14,323 bases of DNA from an uncultured Clostridia bacterium (GTDB taxonomy: Bacteria; Bacillota; Clostridia; Christensenellales; UBA1242): positions 1-14,323 of the forward strand of contig CAJFOL010000050.1 in NCBI GenBank assembly GCA_904397185.1. The letters run 5' to 3'. Both the position numbers and the translations under genes were made by a program. The notes below the pieces were generated by a model that was not told where the DNA came from, did no database searches, and saw only the letters and a program-made list of their open reading frames with translations. Shown here one piece after another: positions 1 through 6,706 of the stretch. Position 1 is the stretch's first letter. Each line of letters starts with the position of its first letter.

Positions 1-36
1 AAAAAATGCTAACGTGGTCTTAACATTAGCATTTTT
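1..36 (-). terminator. Rho-independent terminator after the acidic unknown gene, probably bidirectional
   Basis: An 11-base inverted repeat (AAAAATGCTAA at 2-12 and its complement at 26-36) encloses a 13-base loop. On the minus strand the stem ends in a run of T, as expected about 50 bases after the stop codon at 89. The plus strand also ends in five T, so it could serve a plus-strand gene to the left of the window. The window edge may cut the outermost bases. Confidence 0.75.
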
Positions 37-88
37 CGTAAATTATCTTTTTTATAGGGTAATGTTTTTTTATCCATTTTACCATTTA

Positions 89-505
89 CTATTCTCTTTC
101 GTCCTCGTCATCATTTTCAATATTGCTAGGGTCAATGATATGAGTGATAACCGTTTTAAAATCTTTTTTTAGCACTGGCTTATTGAAATAAGTGCATTCA
201 ATTATTCCGCAGTAGTTATTGCTTACAAGTTCTTCATAAAGGTCTGGGTCATCTGTTTTTAAATCATTTAAAGTCAAATATTTGCCAATGTAGTACTCTT
301 CGAGGTCAATTTCATTTGACTTAACAGGGTAGGTGTTCCCTTCATGTTTAATATTGCCGACAATTCTATCAAAGACCTCAAAATAAGAGGTGTTTTTAGG
401 AATTTTGATATTTGAAATATCGCGACTTAGTATCTCATCTTCGACTACCTTTTCATCTCCAAATATACCATAATTATGAAATCTTACATAGTGTTTAACT
501 TCCAT
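89..505 (-). CDS. Acidic hypothetical protein, 138 aa
   Basis: I do not recognise this protein. It is soluble in appearance, with no signal peptide or membrane segment. It is mixed alpha/beta in composition with many charged residues and ends in a strongly acidic tail (about residues 126-138, IENDDEDERE). The start is supported by an AAGGAGAT ribosome binding site about six bases before the ATG and by a good sigma-A promoter 22 bases upstream (527-555). A terminator follows (1-36), so it is a single-gene transcription unit. Its upstream neighbour on the same strand is the small membrane protein gene, from which it is separated by a terminator. Real gene: very likely. Function: unknown. Confidence 0.8.
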   Translation of the reverse strand: MEVKHYVRFHNYGIFGDEKVVEDEILSRDISNIKIPKNTSYFEVFDRIVGNIKHEGNTYPVKSNEIDLEEYYIGKYLTLNDLKTDDPDLYEELVSNNYCGIIECTYFNKPVLKKDFKTVITHIIDPSNIENDDEDERE

Positions 506-526
506 TTTTTATCTCCTTCGCTAGAG

Positions 527-555
527 ATTTTAGCATATTAAGTTTAATTTGTCAA
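527..555 (-). promoter_or_regulatory. Sigma-A promoter of the acidic unknown gene
   Basis: On the minus strand, TTGACA (550-555) is followed after 17 bases by TAAAAT (527-532), with a TGC extended -10 element in front. The predicted transcription start is near 520, giving a short leader that carries the AAGGAG site for the gene starting at 505. Confidence 0.8.
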
Positions 556-567
556 GATAGGGGATAC

Positions 568-624
568 AAAAAAGACGAGTTTTAAAGTGACAACTTCAAA
601 GTTAATTTCATCCTCGCCTTTTTA
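568..624 (-). terminator. Rho-independent terminator after the two-TM protein gene
   Basis: The minus-strand stem AAAAAGGCGAG (613-623) pairs with CTCGTCTTTTT (569-579) through a single G-U wobble and ends in a T-run. The loop contains a small inner AACTT/AAGTT hairpin. On the plus strand the wobble becomes an A-C mismatch, so it is oriented for the minus strand. It sits about 60 bases after the stop codon at 685. Confidence 0.75.
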
Positions 625-684
625 TTAAAAAATAATTTGTATTATTACATTATAAAAATAATTTATACGTCATCTGCACGAATT

Positions 685-1146
685 TTAGCACAAATCAATA
701 CTGTAATAATCAATATTTTCTTTATTTTCTTCAAGTTTTTTGTTGGCATAAGCAAACATACAAGCAGTTGCCGATGAGACCAAGGTTAGACCAACACTGC
801 AGAAGGCAAACCCATAATAGACGTCTTCCATAATTTCTGCATTTTCAAAATTGAGTTTTAATGGTGATGAAGAAGATTTTAAAATTTTCTCGGTATTTTC
901 ATCAGATAACATCTCATTCAATTTCAAAAAATATTCGCCATCGCCAATTTGTCTTAAATTAAGTTGCCTATTCAACTGCTCGTAATCTTCCTCAATATTT
1001 TGAATAAAGGTATCACTTGAACGAAAATCATTGAGCATTTGACTTTGCTTTTCTTCTTCATTAAATGAAAGAGGGAAGAAGACTGCTGATGCTACAAGCC
1101 CAGCCCCAAGCCCACAGAGAGAAACTTTAATACCTTTTTTAATCAT
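685..1146 (-). CDS. Small membrane protein with two TM segments, 153 aa, unknown function
   Basis: Not recognised as a named family. Two hydrophobic stretches are visible, residues about 7-28 (after KKGIK) and about 110-134. They flank a polar loop of some 80 residues rich in E, N and Q that may be partly coiled-coil. Positive residues before the first and after the second segment suggest both ends face the cytoplasm and the loop lies outside. The first segment could alternatively be an uncleaved signal anchor. The start is supported by GAGGT seven bases before the ATG. The gene has its own promoter with a palindrome in the spacer (1166-1193) and its own terminator (568-624), so it is probably regulated separately from the synthetase gene upstream. 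Confidence 0.8.
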   Translation of the reverse strand: MIKKGIKVSLCGLGAGLVASAVFFPLSFNEEEKQSQMLNDFRSSDTFIQNIEEDYEQLNRQLNLRQIGDGEYFLKLNEMLSDENTEKILKSSSSPLKLNFENAEIMEDVYYGFAFCSVGLTLVSSATACMFAYANKKLEENKENIDYYSIDLC

Positions 1147-1165
1147 TTTTACCTCGCTTATGTTT

Positions 1166-1193
1166 AGTATAACATATATTATATGTTTGTCAA
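1166..1193 (-). promoter_or_regulatory. Promoter with palindromic operator in its spacer
   Basis: On the minus strand, TTGACA (1188-1193) and TATACT (1166-1171) are separated by 16 bases. A perfect inverted repeat, AACATAT-ATT-ATATGTT (1171-1187), fills the spacer almost exactly. This geometry is typical of an operator bound by a dimeric repressor such as a TetR- or MerR-type protein. The regulator is not identified. Confidence 0.75.
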
Positions 1194-1227
1194 TAGAGTG
1201 AGAAAAATTAAGAATAATTGCAAAAAC

Positions 1228-3246
1228 CTATCCTTCTATTCCATTTTTCTTTGCAAGTTCGTCAAGTTGAGATTGATGACGTTTGAAGAAGTCCTCTTTT
1301 GGTTTTAAGGTTTTAAGTTTTCGCTCTCTCTTTCTGTCAAGAATGTTGTCAAATGTATCAAAAATATGTTCCCAACTAAAGCAGATATCCTTGTTAAAAC
1401 CAATGTAGTCAGCCACGTTTTCTGTCCCGCTTGGAGCGATAGGGTGGAGAAGGGTATTTGCTACAAAAACCATCTGCATGGTGTTTGTAATAAGGTGTGC
1501 AAGTTTTTCTTCAGTCACGCAGTTATTGACATCTTTGACCCAATATTTGTTGATATTGCGGATAAACACGTCAAGGGCATTGTACACTTGGTGAAATTTT
1601 TTATCATACATAAATTTTTCAACGTTGAGTATTACTTTTCTGCACTCTTCCATGATGCTCTCATCGATAGAAGATTTAGGCAAAACCCCATCAAAATGCG
1701 ATTGAGTTGAGTAGAAGACTGTACGCAAAATTCGGTTGTAAACATTTGTGAGCAGATTACCTTCCTTTACAACAGGGTCAATCTCATCATCTTTTGCATC
1801 ACTGTCAAAGGCTTTAGGGGAGAGTGAAACGTTGTTGTTGACAAGGTTCATTGCCAAAAAGTGCATACGGATTTGCTCTGCGGTGTAATGCTCCAAAAAC
1901 TCGCTAGCCATAGGAGGCTTGACCGCGCCTGACGAACTTGCCTTTTTGTTCATATAAAGTATTGACTTGATAGGATTGATTTTAGTTAGCCGTAACTGCC
2001 CATTTCCAGGGTCAAGCGAAGGGTTTTCGCCTTGCATATAAAGCCACATTGCCTGTTGTGCTGGTCCATAGAAATAGATATTGTCCTCGCCTAAGAATTG
2101 ATAAACTTGCCCGTCCTTATCAGCCCAATATTTTTTCCATTCATCATCACTTTTTCCAATGCTTTCAAGATAAGCCATAGTAAAACTAATCGGTGCCCAA
2201 AGGCTTTCTGGCCAAACGTAGAAGGTTTGTCCGTCCACACCATCAATAGTAGGACAAGGCACACCCCAAGAAATGTTGCCAGTCAGACGGAATGGTGTGA
2301 GGGTTTTGCCTGTTCGGTAGCGAATGCCATTTTCAGCCAGAATTTCGCAGGCTTTTTCTCTGTCTTCAAGTTTATCAAAGACTATAGTCATTGACGGAGC
2401 CTTTTCATTACGTTCAAGTTCGCTAAATGTAGGCAATTTGTCCTTTATTTTCTCAAAAACATCGAAAAATTCACGTTTTATATAGATTTCAGGCTTTTTG
2501 AAAAATTCACGAATTTCTTTGACCATAAAAGGTGCAGTATCACTTTTTCTGTCGATTGAGTCTATCCATTGCTCAAGCAGAGGAGTACATTTTTGAAGGT
2601 CAAAATAAAGGTTTTCAATCTTGACAAGTTCAGGTTTTTTGCCACTAAGAGTACTAATCGGGTCGATTAAATCTTGAGGGAGATATTGATGTCCAAGGTC
2701 GCACTCATCAGCATAACCTTTTTCGCTTTGACAGCCCTCAATAGGACATTTCCCAACCACTTGACGACCATTTAAAAGACAGTTGTTTTCTCTGTCATAA
2801 AATTGAAGTGAAGAACGTTTTGAGACCATACCATTTTTGAAAAGTGTTTCAATAAACCATTTGCTGACCTCTTTATGAATTTCGCCAGCACGACCAATAG
2901 CCGAACCGCCATAGAGATTGAATGATATTTCAAATTTTTTAAGTATATCAAGTTGTTTGTCGTGATTTTCGGTGACATAATCAAGCAGAGTCTTATCTTT
3001 CATCTTGCCTTCTTCTTGAAGTTTTCGGAAAGACTCAATGGCAGGAGAACCATAACAGTCAGTGCCTGACACATAGATTACGTTGTCCTTGCCTATTCTA
3101 TCTCTCATAAACCTAGCAAAGACGTCAGCACGAAGAATCATACCAAGATGTCCAAAGTGGATAAGTTTATTTCCGTAAGGCATGCCCGAAGTGATAACAG
3201 CACGTTTAGGAAATTCTGGTCTTGGTCTAACAAATTTGTTGTCCAT
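1228..3246 (-). CDS. metG: Methionyl-tRNA synthetase-like class I tRNA ligase, 672 aa, variant KMSKS
   Basis: A cytoplasmic enzyme expected to attach methionine to tRNA-Met using ATP. The Rossmann domain opens with PYGNKLIHFGHLG, so the HIGH-type motif is HFGH (30-33). A zinc-knuckle-like segment follows with ligand candidates C167, C172, C182 and H186, a CCCH set rather than the common four cysteines. A longer than usual insertion (about 215-310) precedes the catalytic part SWGVPCP...YVWPESLWAPISF (326-355). At the expected KMSKS position the sequence is KKASSSG (434-440), so the second lysine is replaced by serine. The C-terminal half is the helical anticodon-binding domain. There is no C-terminal EMAP/Trbp111-type tRNA-binding domain, although the total length is similar to enzymes that have one. 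The start is supported by AAGGAG about nine bases before the ATG. It may be the cell's MetRS or a second, divergent one; I lean to MetRS-type activity. Confidence 0.82.
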   Translation of the reverse strand: MDNKFVRPRPEFPKRAVITSGMPYGNKLIHFGHLGMILRADVFARFMRDRIGKDNVIYVSGTDCYGSPAIESFRKLQEEGKMKDKTLLDYVTENHDKQLDILKKFEISFNLYGGSAIGRAGEIHKEVSKWFIETLFKNGMVSKRSSLQFYDRENNCLLNGRQVVGKCPIEGCQSEKGYADECDLGHQYLPQDLIDPISTLSGKKPELVKIENLYFDLQKCTPLLEQWIDSIDRKSDTAPFMVKEIREFFKKPEIYIKREFFDVFEKIKDKLPTFSELERNEKAPSMTIVFDKLEDREKACEILAENGIRYRTGKTLTPFRLTGNISWGVPCPTIDGVDGQTFYVWPESLWAPISFTMAYLESIGKSDDEWKKYWADKDGQVYQFLGEDNIYFYGPAQQAMWLYMQGENPSLDPGNGQLRLTKINPIKSILYMNKKASSSGAVKPPMASEFLEHYTAEQIRMHFLAMNLVNNNVSLSPKAFDSDAKDDEIDPVVKEGNLLTNVYNRILRTVFYSTQSHFDGVLPKSSIDESIMEECRKVILNVEKFMYDKKFHQVYNALDVFIRNINKYWVKDVNNCVTEEKLAHLITNTMQMVFVANTLLHPIAPSGTENVADYIGFNKDICFSWEHIFDTFDNILDRKRERKLKTLKPKEDFFKRHQSQLDELAKKNGIEG

Positions 3247-3259
3247 TTTTATTTTCTCC

Positions 3260-3410
3260 TTAAATTAAATTTTATATTTTTAATGATTTTTTATATATTT
3301 TTTTTTTATTTTTATATTTTTAATTTTTTTTTATATTTTTAATATTTATTTTAGTATTTTTTATATTATTTTTTAATGATAAATGATTTTTAATATTATT
3401 TTTTTATATA
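3260..3410 (-). other. Extremely AT-rich leader between sigH and metG
   Basis: These 151 bases contain only four G and no C on the plus strand. They are built of imperfect repeats of a TTTTTATATTTTTAA-like unit. On the transcribed (minus) sense this is an A/T-only leader before the metG ribosome binding site. No GC-containing terminator stem lies between sigH and metG, so read-through is possible, but AT-only promoters cannot be excluded. Confidence 0.7.
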
Positions 3411-3412
3411 GT

Positions 3413-4021
3413 TTATGATTGTCTTAAAAAGGATAATTTATTTTTTATTCGTGTCAGGGCATTATCAATACTTTTTTTATTTAAATTGCTAATTTTTGCA
3501 ATCTCGTTATATGAGTAGCCTTTTAAATACAAGGTCAGCACTTTTAACTCTAAAGAGGACAATGTCTCTTTGATTTTTGTCATAATTTCCTTTAAACTTT
3601 CCTTTTCAATCAGTTTTTCATCTGGTGAAGGGAGGTCGGAGGGGAATATAATTTCTTTTTCATCTTCCTCATCACTATTCAACTGGTCTATGATAGGGAT
3701 AGCCGAAGAAAGCACTTTGTTTTTTTCAGAACTTGCCACTCTCACCGCACTTTGGACTTGGTTTTTGATGCAGGTGCTGGCAAAGGTTTTAAATGAGGCA
3801 GACTTGGTGTTTTTAAAGTGCATAATTGCCTTGTATAGTCCAATCATGCCTTCTTGCACAATATCTTCCATGTCGCCACCTGTAAGGAAGTAACTTCTCG
3901 CAATTTGATTTACAAGTGATTTGTATTTTTTAAGTAGGGTGTTGACTGCCATCTCATCGTTATTTTGGGCGAGACTAGCAAGTTCTTCATCACTTAGTTC
4001 TTTTGTAACATTTTCGCTCAT
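3413..4021 (-). CDS. sigH: RNA polymerase sigma factor, SigH/Spo0H type, 202 aa
   Basis: A sigma-70 family factor that directs RNA polymerase to transition-state and early sporulation promoters in Bacillus-type bacteria. The N-terminal LSDEELASLAQNNDEMAV is the usual SigH start. Region 2 covers about residues 24-92 with ARSYFLTGGDMEDIVQEG (41-58) and GLYKAI, the core-binding and -10 reading part. Region 4 covers about 145-198, with the -35 reading helix-turn-helix SYNEIAKISNLNKKSIDNAL. The linker (about 104-140) is acidic and a little divergent. Length is near the usual 200-220 residues. The start codon overlaps the end of rlmB by four bases (ATGA), and GAGGTGA inside rlmB is its ribosome binding site, so the two are co-translated. 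The rlmB-sigH neighbourhood is conserved in Bacillota, though the small gene often between them (yacP) is absent. Confidence 0.9.
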   Translation of the reverse strand: MSENVTKELSDEELASLAQNNDEMAVNTLLKKYKSLVNQIARSYFLTGGDMEDIVQEGMIGLYKAIMHFKNTKSASFKTFASTCIKNQVQSAVRVASSEKNKVLSSAIPIIDQLNSDEEDEKEIIFPSDLPSPDEKLIEKESLKEIMTKIKETLSSLELKVLTLYLKGYSYNEIAKISNLNKKSIDNALTRIKNKLSFLRQS

Positions 4022-4749
4022 TTTTCACCTCGAAGCCTCTGCCTTAAAACCTCAAAAACGATGACACCACAGGCGACCGAGGCATTGAGTGAGTTTACCT
4101 TGCCCATAAGCGGAAGAGCAACTGTTCCGTCACAATATGATAGAATTGATTTTTTAACTCCAAAGCCCTCTGAGCCAATAACCAGCCCAACTGCCTCATC
4201 CATTTTTTTGTCGTAAATATTTTCGCCACCTGCCTCACAAGCATAGACCCAAACTCCATTTTCTTTTAAAAGGGTGATGGCATCTTTAAGGTTTGTGACC
4301 TTTGCAATGAGCATATTGGCTATTGCACCAGTGCTAGTTCGGATGACCGTTTCATTTACCTGCACAGCACGGTTTTTAGGGATAACTATACCATGCACTC
4401 CCGCACATTCGCACGAGCGGATGATAGCACCAAAATTGTGAGGGTCCTCGATTCCGTCAAGAAGCACAACAAATGGTTTTTGTTCTAGCGATTTTGCCTT
4501 TTGTAGTATGTCGGTGACCTCGCAGTAGTTAAAATCAACACTCTCAGCAATGTAACCTTGATGATGAGCGGTCTTAGATTTTTTGTCAAGCACAACTCTT
4601 GGTACAAATTCAAATTTGATTTTGTTCTGCACGGCAAGATTTATGATATCATCTTTTCGCCCTTGATAGTTTTTGTCAACCATAATTTTATTAATGGTAA
4701 TTTTACTATCAATTGCCTGCCTGATTGCATTTTTCCCTTCAATGTACAT
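4018..4749 (-). CDS. rlmB: 23S rRNA 2'-O-methyltransferase RlmB (SpoU/TrmH family), 243 aa
   Basis: A SPOUT-class enzyme that uses S-adenosylmethionine to methylate a ribose in the peptidyl-transferase region of 23S rRNA (G2251 in E. coli). The N-terminal substrate-binding domain covers about residues 1-75 (MYIEGKNAIRQAI...HHQGYIA). The knotted catalytic domain then carries motif 1 LLDGIEDPHNFGAIIRSC (96-113, with N105 and R111), motif 2 LVIGSEGFG (189-197) and motif 3 LPLMGKVNSLNAS (212-224). A longer reading frame begins at 4779, but that ATG lies inside the promoter. The ATG at 4749 has GGAG seven bases ahead and gives the family's normal N-terminus, so I use it. It is first in an operon with sigH. 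Confidence 0.92.
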   Translation of the reverse strand: MYIEGKNAIRQAIDSKITINKIMVDKNYQGRKDDIINLAVQNKIKFEFVPRVVLDKKSKTAHHQGYIAESVDFNYCEVTDILQKAKSLEQKPFVVLLDGIEDPHNFGAIIRSCECAGVHGIVIPKNRAVQVNETVIRTSTGAIANMLIAKVTNLKDAITLLKENGVWVYACEAGGENIYDKKMDEAVGLVIGSEGFGVKKSILSYCDGTVALPLMGKVNSLNASVACGVIVFEVLRQRLRGEK

Positions 4750-4769
4750 AATTTTTCTCCATGCAAAAG

Positions 4770-4798
4770 ATTTTAGCATAAAGACAAAAAAAATACAA
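4770..4798 (-). promoter_or_regulatory. Promoter of the rlmB-sigH operon
   Basis: On the minus strand, TTGTAT (4793-4798) and TAAAAT (4770-4775) are separated by 17 bases, with a TGC extended -10. The predicted start near 4763 leaves a leader of about 14 bases with the GGAG site. This rules out the upstream ATG at 4779. It is divergent from the promoter at 4848-4876. Confidence 0.75.
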
Positions 4799-4847
4799 TC
4801 TATTTTGATAATTGTTGTGTAATTTAAAAATCTTTTTTAACAAGATA

Positions 4848-4876
4848 TTGACTTTTTTTAACAACTATGGTAGAAT
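4848..4876 (+). promoter_or_regulatory. Promoter of the 240-aa unknown gene
   Basis: TTGACT (4848-4853), 17 bases, then TAGAAT (4871-4876) with a TGG extended -10. An 11-base direct repeat TTTTTTAACAA occurs at 4833-4843 and 4854-4864, exactly 21 bases apart (two helical turns), flanking the -35 box. It could be a binding site for a regulator. Confidence 0.75.
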
Positions 4877-4898
4877 ATAACCATTAAAGGAGAGAGAT

Positions 4899-5621
4899 AT
4901 GAAAACAAAATTTAGACCAGATATCCAAGTACAAATCTATGCAATGGTGGCATGGAATAAAATAACTATGGAAGAGGCAGAAAAGATTGCCGAAGATACA
5001 ATCAAAAGATTTAATGGTGATGAAGATAAGGCTTTTGATGCCATTGATAAGGAACAAAATGTATATACAAGAACTTCCATATTGACAGGACTAGAAGGTA
5101 TACAACGTCACGAGCAAGAATTGCAGGGCAATGACAAATACATGGCAGTTATGAAGATTTTGGAAGAAATACATGACAAGTGGGTAAAAGACCACCCAGC
5201 AAAATATCAAAGAAAGACACCTCAGCAAAGCATAGACCAACTTTATCAGCACCTGCAAACTGAGATGATAGGTGTGGACGAAGTTGCCAAAGACCTTATG
5301 TTTCTTGCACCATTTTTGGATTTTGAAGTGGGAAAGATGGAAAAACATCCAGGCGGACTATATATTCCTTGCAAAGAAGTATCAGATGCCTATGATAGAT
5401 TTGCTAAAAACTTCTTTGATGAATATAAAATCGTGACCATAGAGGATTTAAAAGAAGGAATGCCAGAGATAATCACAGGCTACAAATTTTTACTTGGCGA
5501 AGACGACACTTCAAAGGCAAGAGTGGAATTCATGTTAGGTAATGTTGATACACTTGCTAGAGAGGTCGTTGAAAGACAAAGCGAAGAAATGTTCCAACAA
5601 AATGAAGATGAAAAACAATAA
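4899..5621 (+). CDS. Hypothetical protein, 240 aa, helical and soluble
   Basis: I do not recognise this protein. It has no membrane segment or signal peptide and looks largely alpha-helical and charged. It falls into an N-terminal part (about 1-85, with EEAEKIAEDTIKRFNGDEDKAF), a middle part (about 85-150) and a C-terminal part (about 155-225, opening HPGGLYIPCKEVSDAYDRF). The tail is rich in E and Q. The start is well supported by AAGGAG nine bases before the ATG and a strong extended -10 promoter. A strong terminator (5696-5735) follows, so it is transcribed alone and not with the pyrophosphatase/peptidase operon. No catalytic motif such as HExxH or a Walker box is visible. Confidence 0.85.
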   Translation: MKTKFRPDIQVQIYAMVAWNKITMEEAEKIAEDTIKRFNGDEDKAFDAIDKEQNVYTRTSILTGLEGIQRHEQELQGNDKYMAVMKILEEIHDKWVKDHPAKYQRKTPQQSIDQLYQHLQTEMIGVDEVAKDLMFLAPFLDFEVGKMEKHPGGLYIPCKEVSDAYDRFAKNFFDEYKIVTIEDLKEGMPEIITGYKFLLGEDDTSKARVEFMLGNVDTLAREVVERQSEEMFQQNEDEKQ

Positions 5622-5695
5622 GTCATCAAATTAAAATTAAATAAAGAAATATTATTATTTAGATTGTTATTTATATAATAATAAATCAGGTTTAC

Positions 5696-5735
5696 AAAAA
5701 CGAGCAGATAAGATAGTGTCATGCTCGTTTTTTTT
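5696..5735 (+). terminator. Rho-independent terminator after the 240-aa gene
   Basis: A perfect 11-base stem (AAAAACGAGCA at 5696-5706 and its complement at 5722-5732) encloses a 15-base loop and ends in a long T-run. The 74 bases between the stop codon and the stem are AT-rich with nothing else recognised. Confidence 0.9.
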
Positions 5736-5746
5736 GCGAAAAAATA

Positions 5747-5767
5747 TTTGTGTAAATTTTACACAAA
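5747..5767. promoter_or_regulatory. 21-base palindrome, probable operator of the pyrophosphatase/peptidase operon
   Basis: Perfect 10-base arms, TTTGTGTAAA and its complement, surround a single central T. It ends five bases before the -35 box of the promoter at 5772-5800. It has no T-run and is not a terminator. A dimeric repressor or an upstream activator is the natural reading. It resembles TTGTG...CACAA sites but has odd symmetry. Confidence 0.65.
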
Positions 5768-5771
5768 ACTA

Positions 5772-5800
5772 TTGACATTTGATAAAAAGGGTGTTATAAT
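5772..5800 (+). promoter_or_regulatory. Perfect consensus sigma-A promoter, leaderless
   Basis: TTGACA (5772-5777), 17 bases, TATAAT (5795-5800), with a TGT extended -10 in front: a full consensus promoter. Only six bases separate the -10 box from the ATG at 5807, so the expected transcription start falls on the A of the start codon. No Shine-Dalgarno sequence exists in those six bases. Confidence 0.85.
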
Positions 5801-5806
5801 AGTGAC

Positions 5807-6706
5807 ATGAAAACATTAAATATCATATTTGACAGAAAAACAAAGAAATTCGCAAGCAAAAATATTCTCTGCGGAGCAAATGCCCTTCGTGATGGGGAAA
5901 AATTTGCAAAAGAGGGCAAGGACATCTACGTGGATGCCACTGGACAGGATGAGAGCAAGTTTATCGCACTTGGAAGAGCCTATAAATACAAGATTATGGC
6001 TCATACAAGCAAAGAGAAAAAACTCTCATTGGAGCAAGGTTACCACCAAATCGTAACTTATGACAGAAAAGAGCAAGAAAAACAGTCACGTATTCTCATT
6101 GCATCAACCAATGTTGGGAAGATTGCCATTTATAGCACCGTGCTTGACAAACTTGGACTGCCATACTGCTCACTTAAGGACATAAGTGTGGACATAACAG
6201 TTGATGAGACAGGAGAGACTGAACTTGAAAATTCTCGTCTAAAAGCCCATGCATATCACGAGGAGACAGACTTGCCGGTCATAGCAAATGACAGCGGACT
6301 TGTTATTGAGAAGTTTGCTCCAGATGACCAGCCAGGAGTTTTTGTAAGACGTTATGGTGGACATGAACTGACTGATGAGGAGACAATCAAGATTTTCTCT
6401 GAGAAACTAAAGAAAGTAGGCGGTGAAAGTGATAGTTACTTCAATGTGGCACTTGTACTATGCGACTACGATGGCAATTATCACGAAACAGTTGTCAAGA
6501 GTTACAGGTATATGGTGGCGACACCAAGCAAAGTGGTCAATAAAGGTCTGCCACTCCGCTCACTTGACTATAACAAAGAGTATGGTAAATATATGAGCGA
6601 GATGACTATTGAAGAGGCAAATGCAAGCGAAGGTAAGGCAATAGAGGAGCAACAAGCCTTTATCAAATCAGTATTTCAAAATGAAAATACAAATGAGAGG
6701 GAGTAA
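5807..6706 (+). CDS. Ham1/RdgB-like NTP pyrophosphatase with extra N-terminal domain, 299 aa
   Basis: The C-terminal two thirds (about 95-290) match the Ham1/RdgB/ITPase fold, which hydrolyses non-canonical purine NTPs (ITP, XTP) to NMP and pyrophosphate. Visible motifs are LIASTNVGK (97-105), ETGETELENSRLKA (134-147), NDSGL (161-165) and PGVFVRRYGG (176-185). The last motif is EMTIEEANASEGKA (265-278), in place of the usual EMT.EEKN.ISHR. Deviations: the DDSGL aspartate pair is ND, PGVxSARY is PGVFVRRY, and the HR pair near the end is missing, so substrate choice may differ. The first 94 residues are not part of this fold and are not recognised. The ATG is preceded by no ribosome binding site and lies at the predicted transcript start. 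The next ATG (residue 64) also lacks a good site. The stop overlaps the next gene's ATG (TAATG). Confidence 0.82.
   Translation: MKTLNIIFDRKTKKFASKNILCGANALRDGEKFAKEGKDIYVDATGQDESKFIALGRAYKYKIMAHTSKEKKLSLEQGYHQIVTYDRKEQEKQSRILIASTNVGKIAIYSTVLDKLGLPYCSLKDISVDITVDETGETELENSRLKAHAYHEETDLPVIANDSGLVIEKFAPDDQPGVFVRRYGGHELTDEETIKIFSEKLKKVGGESDSYFNVALVLCDYDGNYHETVVKSYRYMVATPSKVVNKGLPLRSLDYNKEYGKYMSEMTIEEANASEGKAIEEQQAFIKSVFQNENTNERE

Noticed and set aside
1366..2394. Open frames on the plus strand inside metG
   Set aside because: They lie opposite a clearly conserved synthetase gene, have no ribosome binding sites and show no family resemblance; the same holds for the plus-strand frames inside recD2.
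4750..4779. Longer start for rlmB at 4779
   Set aside because: That ATG lies in the -10 region of the promoter and adds ten residues not found in the family; the ATG at 4749 has a GGAG site.
5747..5767. Rex-type operator
   Set aside because: The Rex consensus has even spacing (TTGTGA-N6-TCACAA), while this palindrome has a single central base and TTGTGT arms; left as an unidentified operator.
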